From Rhabdophis nuchalis (lineage: Eukaryota > Chordata > Lepidosauria > Squamata > Natricidae), in contig CM077644.1 in NCBI GenBank assembly GCA_039707465.1, positions 77,522,875-77,586,874 on the forward strand: a stretch of DNA of 64,000 nucleotides, given 5' to 3'. Positions 11,501-24,213 of the stretch are shown piece by piece. Positions within the stretch are counted from its first letter, which is position 1. Each line of letters opens with the position of its first letter. The translations under genes and the position numbers were made by a program. The notes beneath the pieces were generated by a model. The model was given only the letters and a program-made list of their open reading frames with translations, was not told the origin of the DNA and ran no database searches.

Positions 11501-13739
11501 GCTATGAGATCTATAGCTTTCCCACTAGAACCTCATGGCTAGTTTACAATAGACAGATTAAATAAATTAACCATGAGGCACTGGTACCATTGCCCATAAT
11601 CTCATGAAAACCCTGAAAACTTTCTGACCTGGCTTAGGGAGTAAGCAATAATGCTTTATGTAGATAAGTTGTAGTACTTCAACAAGCAGTTTAACCGGTT
11701 TTGGAATATGGTCAAGCTCTTTGGTCACAACTTCAGATGGTTTTGAGAGATGCTTTTCTTTATATTGCTGACTTTATGCATTTAACTATTTTCTCATTGG
11801 AGATTCATCTGCTTTTATCTGCCTCCTGGATTGGAACAGTCAGTATTGTCTCTTAGCAAGATTCAGCATCCTACTCCTGAATTTTAGCATTTCACTTACC
11901 TCTCTACTATTTCAGCACCTTAGCAATATGAAAGTTTGGTTACTGGTATTGAGGAGAAAACCTGATTGGAAAATTGCCAGCATGTTAGGATTTCACTTTC
12001 ACAACTAACCATGAATTTGAAATGCAACATAGGGTTGGTGATTTGATTGCTGGGATATCTTTGCAGAATTTCAATCATTTCATTCATTATTATTTTTACA
12101 ACAAGCTTTTCAGTTTGTTTTTTTCAGAGTATCAGTAAAATACACACAAAGGCATGTTCTGAAAAAAAAGGGGTTCGTGATTGCTAGCAATTTATTTTAT
12201 TTCTCTTTTGGTGTTATGAAAAGTGAGAGAATTCAGGGTTGCTGTTAAAAGTACTTTACGGGGTATTGGGGAATGAAAACATTGCAGGTATGGAAGTGTT
12301 CTTAGTCCGGTCAATGCCATTATCAATAAACATCTTTCAGAAATCACTAGAAAAGGAAGCCAGTGCAGATGGGAATTCCAGGGTGCAGATTTTTGCTCTG
12401 TAGATTTAATGCATATGGTTAAAAACTAATTGGGCCATTAATGTAGAATTCCTGTGGCTGCTAATGAAATCAGATTTAAAACCTTGCATCTTGTATCTAG
12501 AGTCATACTTAGGTTTTACTTCTGATCTTCCTAGAGCTAATTCTCACAAAGACTATTGCTTTTCTTGAACAATGATGTCATGAGATATACACCAAATCCT
12601 TTCAGGCAGTTGTTTAGATGCAAGTACATCTTTCAGTACTAGTCAAGTCTCAGATCACATGGAGAGCTTTCAGGTCAATGTGAGCAATCAAGTCAATGTG
12701 AGTGTATTTCACATTCAGAGAGACAAAGCTCTGTATACACCATCTTTTTTTTTTTTTTTAAACTGAGCTCTTCTTATGTTAGTGTGGACCCTGAAAACAG
12801 AAGTGTAATTGAGGCAGAAGGGACTATTCCGTCACCAACAAAGAATAACAAGCACCGTATTTTGCTATCTAGTCCTATTTTTTTCTTAATACAAATGTAA
12901 TGTTTGTATTATTATTTGTAATGAAACTGGATGATGCAGACAGCTAGAACCAGCAGATATGTTAGCTATCGTTCTGTGCCAGAAGTCAGTAAGAGCGCTC
13001 TTTATAAAGTAACAAAAGTATTAGTGAGAAAAATAAATTAATAGTTCTAAAATTAGCAGAGATAAAAGAGTTACTTGGTTTATGCCAGTGTATCTTCAGA
13101 TTCTGGTCTGCCACATGGCTAAGAGTGAATTGACTAGTGTTTCAAAGATACTGCTTACAACCTAAATGTTATTTCCTGCATTGCAGATGTAGTTCATTCC
13201 CACAGCGAATCCACTTCTCATTTTCCTATTGCTTAGAAACAAGCTTCCCCCTGAAAGTTGGAATCATGCATCTTAGTAAGTATTTCAGTTATGCTATTGA
13301 CGTCAATGCAGTCATTAAATAGATTGTCTGCCCTCCTGACAGTAAGCTTATGCCGAAGACCTAGAGGCAGACACATTTTAAAAGAAGAACATCAGGTTTT
13401 CTTTCAGCAGTTTGAGAGAATAAGGAGGGGGGGATTCTTTCTTAGTATTTCTGTACAATTTCTCTGCAATGTCAAAATTGCATTGCTGAGAATCACTAGT
13501 AGACTCAGATGTTGTTCAGTTCTTGATTCACAAACAATTTTAAATGAGTGACTCAAGAATTACTTCTTATGATCAGCTTCAATTGGGAAATGCCACAAAT
13601 TTTACGTCTTGGGGGTTCATTTATCTTGCATGCATCATGTAACTTTAATCAACTAAACCTTTTAGCTGTTGACTCCAAACCTTCTGGGATTGATTTCATG
13701 AGCCTATTAAAAAATAGCTGCCGTGTCTCCTGTGGGCTC

Positions 13740-14190
13740 TGAAGACATGTCAGCCAATCATGTATCCATAGCAACCGATGTAAACTGTTCCCCCTCAGCC
13801 ACACCTGTGAACTTTCATGTTAGACATTCCACACGTGCTACACTCATCATGCGCTCTGCCATTCCATCCAGTCCAAATGCCATCTATGGCAGCTGAGCAA
13901 GTTATGATGATGTCAGTGGGACTCCCCAAGTGTAGTCAAGGAACCCTTCTGAGGTTCCAGGAGGGAGGGGACTTTTTCCGGGTGAATTACTGACAGATTC
14001 ATTCATTATCCTCACCAGTTGCAGTCTAGAGCTTCCCATCTTCTGTTATGCACAGTAAAGGATATGCAGCTGTCCGAAACTGACAGATAAGATTTTTCTT
14101 TAAAAAGGCTATTAAATATTCACAGCTGAGGATATATGGCAGCTATAAATATGTGGCAGACAACTTTGCCCTTTGATGGAACAATCAGGT
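13740..14190 (+). promoter_or_regulatory. Candidate intronic enhancer (motif cluster)
   Basis: A repeat-free, slightly GC-richer patch holds CCAAT (13754-13758), an X-box-like GTATCCATAGCAAC (13762-13775), a CRE/AP-1-like TGATGTCA (13908-13915), an exact kappa-B match GGGACTCCCC (13918-13927), a kappa-B-like GGGGACTTTTTCC (13967-13979) and CTATAAATA (14143-14151). Motif matches alone are weak evidence. PDE4B2 transcription is known to be induced by LPS in mammals, which makes a kappa-B cluster 12 kb upstream of its start worth noting. Confidence 0.3.
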
Positions 14191-17100
14191 ATGTTTAAGA
14201 GAAAATTAGATAATTTTCCAGTGTTTTCTTATTGGTTGCTTTTCGTTAGGTTTAGAAATGTTCTTTCTACCTTGTTATTATAGCTTTTTCAATCTTCACT
14301 TATTAACCTGAAGCACTCTAAATATTTCTCTATAATCCATAATTTAGGTTCATAAAATTGATATTTGACATGCTTTACAGGGGAAAAAAAGTTTATGTAG
14401 ATAAACTCAACTTGAACGACCATTGCAATTTTAACTAAGTGTGCTTTATTACATTTTAAATAGTACAGTTCTGGTTTGGGGATGATTTCTATCATTTTTA
14501 TTTTCATTTCTTCATCCAATTTCATTTGAATCTGTAATACAATATTGTTTAAAACATCATGGTCCTACCCTGAATCATTCCAGCAAGCTCTCCTGATTTC
14601 ATAGATTTACGTCAACTGAGAATGGGAAAGATAAAACCTAAATCTCCACAAGGTTGTGGATACATTTTACGTATAGAAGATTTGCACATATTGAAGAATT
14701 AAATAAATCAAAAGTTAAGCTGTATGCAACTTCAAAAGATCATATTTATATAATATTTTGCAGTTAAGCTTTGGAAAATGTGTTGCCACTGAGAAAATAA
14801 TTCATGAATCAAGAAAGCATATGGCAAGAATTACTCCTAAGTCTTTTATTAACTCTTGTTCTTATGGAATCCATGCCATGTCTTATGCTAATGTCAGTCT
14901 TTATAAGAAATATCCAGAAAAAGACTAGAAACCATAACATGAAACAATTATGGAAACATTAAAACGTTCTGAGGCAAGTCAGAGAACTCAAAAAATTGAA
15001 AGTTAATACTGTTTTCCATACTCTAGTGCTTTCCAGTACGTTCCTTAATAGGAAAAATAGTTTTTCATTTGTTTTACTTAGCTGTTTGATAGGACCTTTT
15101 ATTTTAATTTTTTACTAAGTGTATAAATTACATGCTAATCCTATAAGGAATCTTAAGGTAATTCAGATTACAAGGGAAATGAAGTAAGGCCAATAAATAA
15201 GAATAACAATAAAAATATAATCATAAACTTAATAAGTGAAATGGTTATAGTTAGAATTACCAGCACCTCTTAATCATATATTTTGTTAACACTTAAAAAA
15301 CACAAATTATACTTTTAATTGATTTTGCACTATATCATGCCTAAAGTTTTCAAAACAAAGTATTTTAATATTTAATGATATTGACTTTTGTTTTACTCAC
15401 CACAAAATATACTCATGTATGATTTATACAAATGGAAATATTTTCAGTATAGAAAACATAGCCCTAAATATTAATTTCTCACTAACATTAGAATTCTAAT
15501 CAAGTGTCTCAATAACATCTATTCTGAATAAGTTTTCATTAAATTTAAAATAATTATCTTTCCTTAATTTGTTCAATTAGCTGCTCTTGGGATGTCTACT
15601 TCGAAACAAGTTTTATTCTGTCAATTGATATTTAGTCTCATATCTGTTTGGAATGGTGACCTTAAACATAAAAAGAAAAACCTTTAACCATCTTTCATCT
15701 TTTGGATTATTTTTTCCATGTTTTAAATAAAATTGAAGGTTTAGTGTTGAAATAAATTCCACCACTCTCCTGCAAAAATGCTTCATCTCTACTATTTTTG
15801 CCTACAAAAAATAAAAATGAAACTTCAGATGCACTCAAACACATTTTATTGGGAGATGTTGCTGTAAGAAATATTTTAAAATCAGAGATATCAAAGCTTT
15901 TTTATCAATGCATTAATAAATGCATTGATAAAAAAAATCAAAATCCTAGAACAAAAAGTAGAGGCAGATCTTTTTTCCCCCTTTTTGTTAATATTTATTC
16001 TTGTTATGATGAGTAATGACCCTTTCCTTATTTTGAATAAGAGCATATTTCTAAATATTAGATTATAGGCAGATATTTAATGTAGTTCCCAACAAATTAT
16101 TTTAAGGACATCTTCACTATCCTCACAAGTAGTCTGAAGGTGATCAGTGATGACTGATTCTGGCCAACTTGAAATCTTGAAAATAAGGAATGAATTTAAT
16201 TGCTCCAAGCTGTTATAGATGGAGCAAAAATCTTGGTAACCCCCATTTCACTGAAAAGAGAAAGGGACATAGCTGGGTTCTTCGCTGGCTTTTGACCCCC
16301 TGCAGAAAAGAAAGTCGAAACAAATGCTTCATCTCTGCTCACAAATGCTTCATCTCTGGTTGTTTTACCTGGTATGCTAAGTAGATGCAAAGCTACCAAG
16401 TTAACATTGTCTCTACAGGATCCTGAGCTAAAAAAACAGAAAGGAAAGGGAGGTGCAAGTTCTTTCCAACAAGGAAACTGAGCCACATAGCATCCCAAAG
16501 AATAATAAGATGGAAATAAATCGAGTCCGTTCTCTAATACTTTGAAGATTGTCAGGGCTCAGAGAAGCCCAGAGGTTTAGAGTGCTTTCCCAAGTGGCTT
16601 AGAATCTTTATTTCAAAGTGCTTACTAGTAAATTGCTACCTGGGCAAGAGTCTAAAATGGACGTACAATTTACATCTTTTTCATAAAAAGAAACAACCCT
16701 GCATAAGTCTTAAAATAGCTGTGATTCTTAAAGAAGTAATAACAACTATTTAGAAATTTTCTCTTCCCCACCCCCCAAATATATTATAGTACAAGAAACC
16801 ATTTAACAATTATGGCTAAATAAGGTTGAAATCCTCAGAATGATATACCATTACGATTATCCTTACACTGAGTTACATTTTTTCCTTCTTAACTCTTTCA
16901 GGTAGGGTGGGAAACATTTGTGGGCTGCATGGACTTTTATGAAGGGAAACACAATTGAGCTAAAGCTGAACTCTTGTTGATAGATGATTCAGGTAGCTCT
17001 GGAAATGGCATTTGGTTTCTTTCAGATTGACAATGGTCCCATTAATACTGGGACACTTTCGATTTATAAGGCTTGTATTTTATTCAGCAGGGTAGTATTC

Positions 17101-19264
17101 TGTGTCCCAAATACGTTGCTGAGTATATCAAGACAGCCAGGTCAAGAAATAGCTCTGTGTTTACATAAAAAGAGAATGGCAAATAGATGCAAGCCTGTAT
17201 TACATATAACTTATGATTCCATGGAGCTCACTGGCATTATAGGACTAGTGTATACAACTAAATAGTCACAGAACAATGCCAACATTGGGTTTTTAGAAAG
17301 CCATTAGCCATGTTTTGGGTTCCTGTTCTAGGCATTGCTAGAACATATCCTGCTACCATTTCTGACCACTGGTTGGTGATTATGAATACTAAATTCAAGC
17401 AATATTTAGGGATCGTTGTTTTAATAGGATATAATACATTTACATTGTCTTTTTTACCTACCTGTTATAATATTGTTGAAAGTGGTAAACAATACGCAGA
17501 TCAGACGAGAGTCCAAAGGTGTGCAAAGAAACAGTTTCATGTTGCAAGAAAGTTTGCCAAAATATTAGGCATAAAGTACTTCAATGGACAGAAATTAGGT
17601 ACTGGGGAGAACAGAAAAAGAGTTGAACTGAGAATAGTTTTTGATTTAGCACTGAACTATGGCTAGGTGAAGCATTTATGTTCCTCTATTCAGTTTTTTA
17701 CTTCAATCCAAGGGCCAACAAATAAATGGCGCTGTACAGGAGAGACATCATCCTGATAGACCTCTTGCCATCCCCCGCAATTCAATACTGCACAGATACC
17801 AATCATTTTGCAGACCAAATAGATAGCCTTAAATACCTTGTCTCTATAGGACTCTGAAGTGCACAAGTGTACAACCAATTCCGTTGGATTTAAGTACAAT
17901 AACAATAAAGATTAAACTTATACTTGTGAACATATAGAGGATATAGGGAGGAAAAGGCAAGGGAAAATATTCTTATAAATACATTTCTGTAGTATATGAT
18001 CTATAACATGTACAAATAAATAGTATTTCATACTGTACAATCATAGGCATATTAAGTTTGGCTGAAAATATCCAGATATTATAACGTTTTGCATCTTGTT
18101 GCTGTCATTTCATGGTCCTCTCAAATTTTGTACGTTGTATATGCAATGCCTACATACAAGCATGTATGCATATACTCCTTCTGTTATTCCCTATTTCAAG
18201 TGACATGTATAAATCACACAAAAGGAGAAGTATAAAAGCCAAAGCTATGATAAAATAAAAGATTATATTTCTCTCATCTTCATTTTTTGGACAATCATTT
18301 TCACACATGCATTCTTTTTCACATCGAAAGCCATTTCACCATCCCATCAAACTTCTTTTTCATACTTTTCTCAGGAGTAACTTAACTTACTTTCCTGGCA
18401 CTCTGTAATATAATTTTTTCACTGTATACCAAGCAGTTTCCATGTCCTTCTTCCTTATGTCCCTTCTGAATTCATTATATTGCGAGATTAATCTAACTTC
18501 CAGTTCTTTTTTTTAAGTAGTTTAGTTTTTCTTCCAGCAGTTTTCCACTTTCACTGTTCTTTCAATATTTTTCCCTTCAGGTCCATTTCCTCCTGCAATT
18601 CACTGTTGAGGGGGGGGGAAAAACCCTATGTATGCCTAATCCATACATTTCAAAATAACAAGTATTTTCTAAGCAGATAGAAAAGTCTTCATTCGTATTC
18701 ATTTTGGGGTCTCTGAATGGCTCAATTATTTTTTTCTGAATTCTCATTTTATTCCCAGTCATTCATTTGTGCTGCGTAACAAAATAATTTCTCCTTTAGA
18801 CTGCACTCGTTCAGAATGCAGCACACTTATTCCAGACACATCTGATTCTTCCATTATTATTGTGGAATGTAAAATTCACCTATCCCTAGGCTGTGGATTT
18901 CTATATTTGTATGCATCTACAACGTTTTGTCATACATTTTAGCTCTTTGATTCAGAATTAAGCCTACACCTTCATTTCCCTGCATGTATTCATTGTCTAC
19001 TCAGGATTAAGTGACTGTCTACCAGTCATGACTTTGGTCAATAGAAGCTTTCATGTAATAGTTTATATACTTTACTTTGAGAAGAAAGGGTGGATTAGTC
19101 TACCATTTTTAATTATGCCCATTCTAAGAGATAAGGATGTAATGTTCAGTTTTGGCATATTCTGATCATTAAAGCACGATCACAGCCAAAGCCCAGTTTT
19201 ACCCCAGGCATGCTCTATTTTATGTAAATTCAGCTTCAAATCTAGAGACAACCTTGCAAGCCAT

Positions 19265-19345
19265 CATACTATTTATTTATTTAATTTCTATAGTCACCCA
19301 CCTCAACCAATGATTCTAGGTCGCTTACTGTTAAAAAATATATAC
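19265..19345 (-). repeat. Old L2/CR1-type LINE 3' end (reverse orientation)
   Basis: TTATTTATTTAATTTC followed by a degraded CACCCACCTC segment is the inverse of the tail seen in other copies here (GGGCGGTATATAAATT plus AAATAAATAA). Only the last tens of bases are recognisable. Confidence 0.45.
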
Positions 19346-19401
19346 TACAAATAAAAGAATAAAAACAAATAGCAATAGCACTTAGGCTTATATAGCTGTT
19401 C

Positions 19402-19605
19402 TTTGCTCGATTTACCCCCCCCCTCCGGAACATTCTACAAGCCTCCTAAAGGCTATTCATGCCCTTTTTTTAAAAAAATGGGCTCATTTTCACAAAAAGC
19501 AGGCTGTTTTTGGGAGATCTGCAGAGTGCAAAAACTTTTTTAAATTTGCCTCTTCAAAATCTTGTTGCGTCTTATACTCCGGTGCATCTTATACTCCAAA
19601 AAATA
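19402..19605. mobile_element. Truncated GGAGTATAAGACGCAC-type MITE
   Basis: The segment carries the CTACAAGCCTCCTAAAGGCTA block, GGCTCATTTTCACAAAAAGC and the terminal TGCATCTTATACTCCAAAAAATA. Order and orientation match 35340-35519. The other end is missing. Confidence 0.65.
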
Positions 19606-22249
19606 CATTAATTACAGCCAAATACCATTCCTAAATGTAAATTTGGGTTGTGTGTAATGCTTTACAATACATTTCATTCTGTCTACAAAGCAGTATTAGT
19701 GCAGAGCATTTCATGTTCTGAAAGAGTTATATTTCCCAGAACTGCACAAAGCAAACAGTAAGTATATACTAAAACTACCACAAATCATTTAAAAATAATA
19801 ATCATAATTGAATGGCACCTGGTAGAAATAACAAAATGCAGGAAATATATTAAATGTCATTTCACCTTAATATGTTAAGAAGTCTTAAAAATGAAATTTA
19901 CCTACATACTTAGAAGTATTCTGATCAGTGAATAAGCAGGAATAGCAAGAAAAAACGAAACTTATCTTGGAGCATGAACTGGAAAGAAATCTACACAGAT
20001 CTGGTTCCCTGAGGAAATGATGATTTCACATATAATCATTTTATTGACTAACAGTTCTTCAATGCCCAGTGGAAGTTTTGCAAACATTCATGAATCAGTG
20101 AGAAAATTACAATTTTCCTGCAAATTCTATTAAGTTAAAGCATTGTGGGAAGTCCCTAGCAGTCAACAAGTGCATCTTTCAGGACAAAATTGTAAATGAA
20201 GTAATTAGCTTCATTTACAATACTCACAGAGACAATATTACGTAATAAAAATACATTACTGTTGCGTAATTCCATGTGAGAAGCAGCAGCAACCAGTTCA
20301 ACTGTTTGTCCTCCAAAAGTTTCATAACACTCTGAATTCTGTTGATTATATATTTTTATATTACTATGTGAAACACATCCTGGTGTAAATTTCTTCAAAT
20401 TAAGAGCTTTACTAATTGGAAGGATACTTCAGTCCTCATAATGGAGAAATGGCTGCAAAAGTTGATGGAGTTCGCAGACTGACTCCTTTGATAAAAGAAA
20501 AAAAAAACAATTACTTTTGTTTCTACTTGGAAACCGGTTCTGGACTTTGTGCTTGAGGTGGAAAAAAATAAAAATTTGATTTTGGGTTTTACCAATTAGA
20601 TAGATTTGTTGTTATAGAAATGACTAGTTTATACTATTATGTTAAAGTAAAAAAGTTGAGGTTTGATATTATCTTATTCTACTGCACCAAAGGGAGTAAA
20701 AAATCAACATCATTTCTTTCTTTTTTCCTTCCCCCTCCCCTCCCCTATTTTTTCTATTATTTGTTTTTGTGTTTTTATATTTATATTATAAACTTATAAA
20801 AAGGACAACTCAAATAAAATAAAATAAAATAAAATAAAAAATAAATTAAGGGCTATACTATGGATTTAAATAGGATGCACTCTATAAACAAACAAGACCA
20901 GAACAAAATTGAACTTGTATCAGAAAACATTGTGATTATAGCACATTTTAATAAGAGCTAATTATGTGAATCACAATGTTTGAACAAATGTACATAAGAA
21001 CATTCAAAGATGGCTAAGGTAAACAGTTTAAGAAATTAACAGCCTGATGCAGGAGCACAAAGAAACAAATCCCTTTCCCTCCTGTTATAGATTTGTGTGA
21101 TTGGGATGAAATAAAGCTACAGTATTACACACACATTATGCTTTTATTCAAGATCAACAAAACAAATGAAACATTTTGGAAAACATTTATTCTAAAAACA
21201 TTCAAATAATAGCTGCATAGCTTTCAGACTAACTTCTAATACATTTCAGGTTGATGTATTTATTTTTTATATCTGAAACTAAATATTATTTAATGGAAGT
21301 AAAAAGTCTTAGATATGCATTCACTACTGAAAACCCAGAACTGATGTCAGCTATTTCATATACTGTAATTTTATTTCATGTTTTGGCATGTCAAAATAAG
21401 AAGATGCAACTCCTTTGGCTTTGAAAGTTAAATGAAGGGTGTTTCTCACATACTGGTACATGTTTTAATTTGGTGTAATTGAATGATCACCTGAACCCTG
21501 CCCAAATGTCTGCCATCAGCTGCTGTAGATTATTTTTCTCCTTCTCTATTACGTCTCTAAACGCCAGTGTGACTTTCATGCACATGGCTAGTGCTCTGTA
21601 AACTTATAGACACATTTTCCTTGGATTGGGGCTAATGTTGATTTACTTTTGTTCTTTTATAACAGTTATCTGCATACGAAAAAAGTGTGGTTAAAGAGTA
21701 ATGATAGGATATACTCATTTAGCCTTTTTTCATAATTATATATAGCTAAAGAAGGGGTCACACAAATAATATATTGCCATTGGAGAATCAGTCAAATCAA
21801 TTAATACCCTTATTTCAATTTTTAATTTTCATGACGTAAAAAAAACAGTATATGGAAGAATCCATGTGCAGGGGCTTTAAGCATAGTAATTACAGACTTT
21901 AAAAGATTGTAAGACAAAAACTGTAGGGTAAACTGACTAGAATGAAGCCCAATATATATGTCCCAGGATAATGTAGCAGGATCCAATCTGGGTTGGTGAC
22001 TGAGACCAGAGGTTTTGTCTTCTTTCGGCCACATGCTAGAGTCCATCTTCAGGGAACTTCTCTTTAGCAAAGTGTGTGCGGTATTTATATGGTGCCTGTT
22101 GTATGTGGTTTTTTAGATGTTGACTCGGGTGTGGTGATGGCTGGCTTTTAAGTCATTGGCTGTCATTTGCTTGTACTGCCCAACCCTCACCTTTTAAGTA
22201 CTTGATAAGCTGGTGGTAAATCAGCACTCCTGTTAACTGATGAGGAGCC

Positions 22250-22965
22250 TGTTTACCAGGCCACTCTCACTATCAAACAAGGAAAATTAGTGAAAAGTGA
22301 AGAAATCAAAATGCCCCACAAAAATAACATTAAGACTCTGTATGAAGTTGATTACCTAGGTATCCTTCAAGCTGATAATATCAAGCACACTGAAGTCAAG
22401 AAAAAAAGATTAATGGTGAATATATCAAGAGAGTGAAGAAAATCTTAGTTTCAGACTCAATGGAGGAAATACCATCAAGGCAATTCAGATCTGCCTATGC
22501 CAGGACTCAATAACTGGACAAAAATGCCAAATCCAGTCTGAATATCTGGCTGATTATGTTACAAATAGGAATAATTATGATAATGCTAATAATACTAATA
22601 CTAATAATAAAAAATTGACAAATTAATAAAAAGAACTGGGGGGGAAATCATGAAATATTGCGACATGGCCATTAAAACTACATGATTATGGATGAAACTT
22701 GTAATAGTGATACCCATTGTCATCAGGGCACTTGGTACCATATCCAAAAATTTTATAAAATATATCAAGAAATTGCAGCTTCCTGCAATAACACCAGCGG
22801 AATTGCAAAACAACCTGTACTACTTAGAACATCATACATTTTAAGAAGATATTTAGTGGATACCTAGGATGCTGTATCAGCCGTCAGCGCTAGTCAATAA
22901 TATTTGTGATACATTTTTAAATGCTCAGTTGATTGAATCTCATGTTTAATGAATAAAAGAGATAA
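22250..22965 (+). mobile_element. Degraded non-LTR retrotransposon fragment, R2/R4-like (tentative)
   Basis: The + strand near 22320-22400 reads NIKTLYEVDYLGILQADNIK, which resembles the post-catalytic YLGVLEAD-IKH region of restriction-endonuclease-type LINEs. Further on, VLLRTSYILRRYL (about 22814-22853) resembles the C-terminal QKTALLGTARILRR motif of the same proteins. Frames are broken throughout. It ends near an ATAATAATAAT tract at about 22961-22972. Clade assignment is from memory of motifs and is uncertain. Confidence 0.5.
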
Positions 22966-23478
22966 TAATAATCCCGCGGTGATTATAAAAAAACTATGGT
23001 AAGTAAGTTTCAGTCTTCCATCTATACTTGTTCTAAAAACCAGGAGACAGTGAGTTCTAGTCCCATTTTAGGGGTGACTTAGAACTAGTTACTCCTTCAC
23101 AGCTTAATCCATCTCACAGGTTGTTTTTGTGGGAAAAATATGAGAAAGAAGTACTGTGTGTACATGCCATTAGTTATTTATAAAAATAATAAAAGTGGGA
23201 TAAAAATAAATGAGATGTATCCAAAAATTAGCTAGCTAGCTAAAGGCATTTGGACTCCCAAATGAAGTGTTATTTTAATGGTAATATTATCCTGAAGTTT
23301 TTTTTTTAAAAAACATATTTCCCTTGATTTGTAGCAAGAAAAAAAGAATGACAATACTAACAATAAATATATAATTAAATTTAAACAAGTAAAAAAATGC
23401 ATAATAGCATCTGATAAACATGTATATAAAAAAAGAACATTAGCAACTGCTTAAAGCACCATCCCTGTTTGTGTACAC

Positions 23479-23602
23479 CAGGGGTGTCAAACTTGTAGCA
23501 TCACTTGATGTATTGCAACATTTCTTCCCTTTGCAGAGCTAGGGTAGGATGTGGCCTATGTGTGATGCATCTGGCTCACAGACCACCAGTTTGACATCCC
23601 AG
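23479..23602. mobile_element. hAT MITE (CAGGGGTGTCAAACT family)
   Basis: The termini are CAGGGGTGTCAAACTTG and its inverse CAGTTTGACATCCCAG. It is flanked by GTGTACAC (23471-23478) and ATGTACAC (23603-23610), an 8-bp target duplication with one mismatch. It is 124 bases long with no coding capacity. Relatives are at 39141-39257 and 63694-63816. Confidence 0.85.
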
Positions 23603-24085
23603 ATGTACACAATTGTTTGAAATTGGAGTAGAAATACTTCAAGAAATATGCAGTGCTATGGTAGAAATAGTCGAAGGAGAGAAAAAAAGGAGACAACAGC
23701 ATCAAAGTGGATAGATTCAATTATAGTGGTAATGGGTACACCATTAGAAAACCTGAGCGACCAGGCTAAGAACAAATCACCCTGGAGAAATTTTGATTGC
23801 CAAGACTTTATGCTGACGTGATGGCACATTGTGATCATTATTAGTAGGAAGGTTAAGCTCATTTGTGTGTCAGGTGTTCCATCTTTTTTTCAAAATTATA
23901 TTAAATAAAAGGTTTCATTTTGCTTGTTGGGTTCAGTAAGTTCTATATAAACTATTGCTTTACACCCAGTTTGATCACTGAAACTCCTTATTCAGACATA
24001 TGAGAAACCAACCCTTTTTTTGATGATTGAAATTTATTCCACCCTAAGCTTTTATCTTACTTAGTTCTACTTCAACCAGTAATTC

Positions 24086-24213
24086 CATGCTTTCTCATAA
24101 TAAGAATGGATGAGGAATGCCATGCTTTCTCATAATAAGAATGGATGAGGAATGCCATGCTTTATCATAATAAGAATGGATGTGGAATGCCATGCTTTAT
24201 CATAATAAGATGG
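24086..24213. repeat. Minisatellite, 35-bp unit, about 3.7 copies
   Basis: Units at 24086, 24121, 24156 and 24191 each begin CATGCTTT(C/A)TCATAATAAG. The first two are identical; the third differs by two bases; the fourth is partial and degenerates after about 22 bases. The short unit and low divergence indicate recent local duplication. Confidence 0.92.

Noticed and set aside
14152..14193. Possible additional first exon: ATG at about 14152 (TATAAATATGTGGCAG) followed by CAATCAG and GTATGT
   Set aside because: The implied exon would end in phase 2, but the next common exons need phase 1 (26655) or phase 0 (44632). The peptide matches no PDE4B N-terminus I know.
17310..17666. 118-codon ORF in the 24-kb intron
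   Set aside because: AT-rich chance frame with no known motif and no splice partners.
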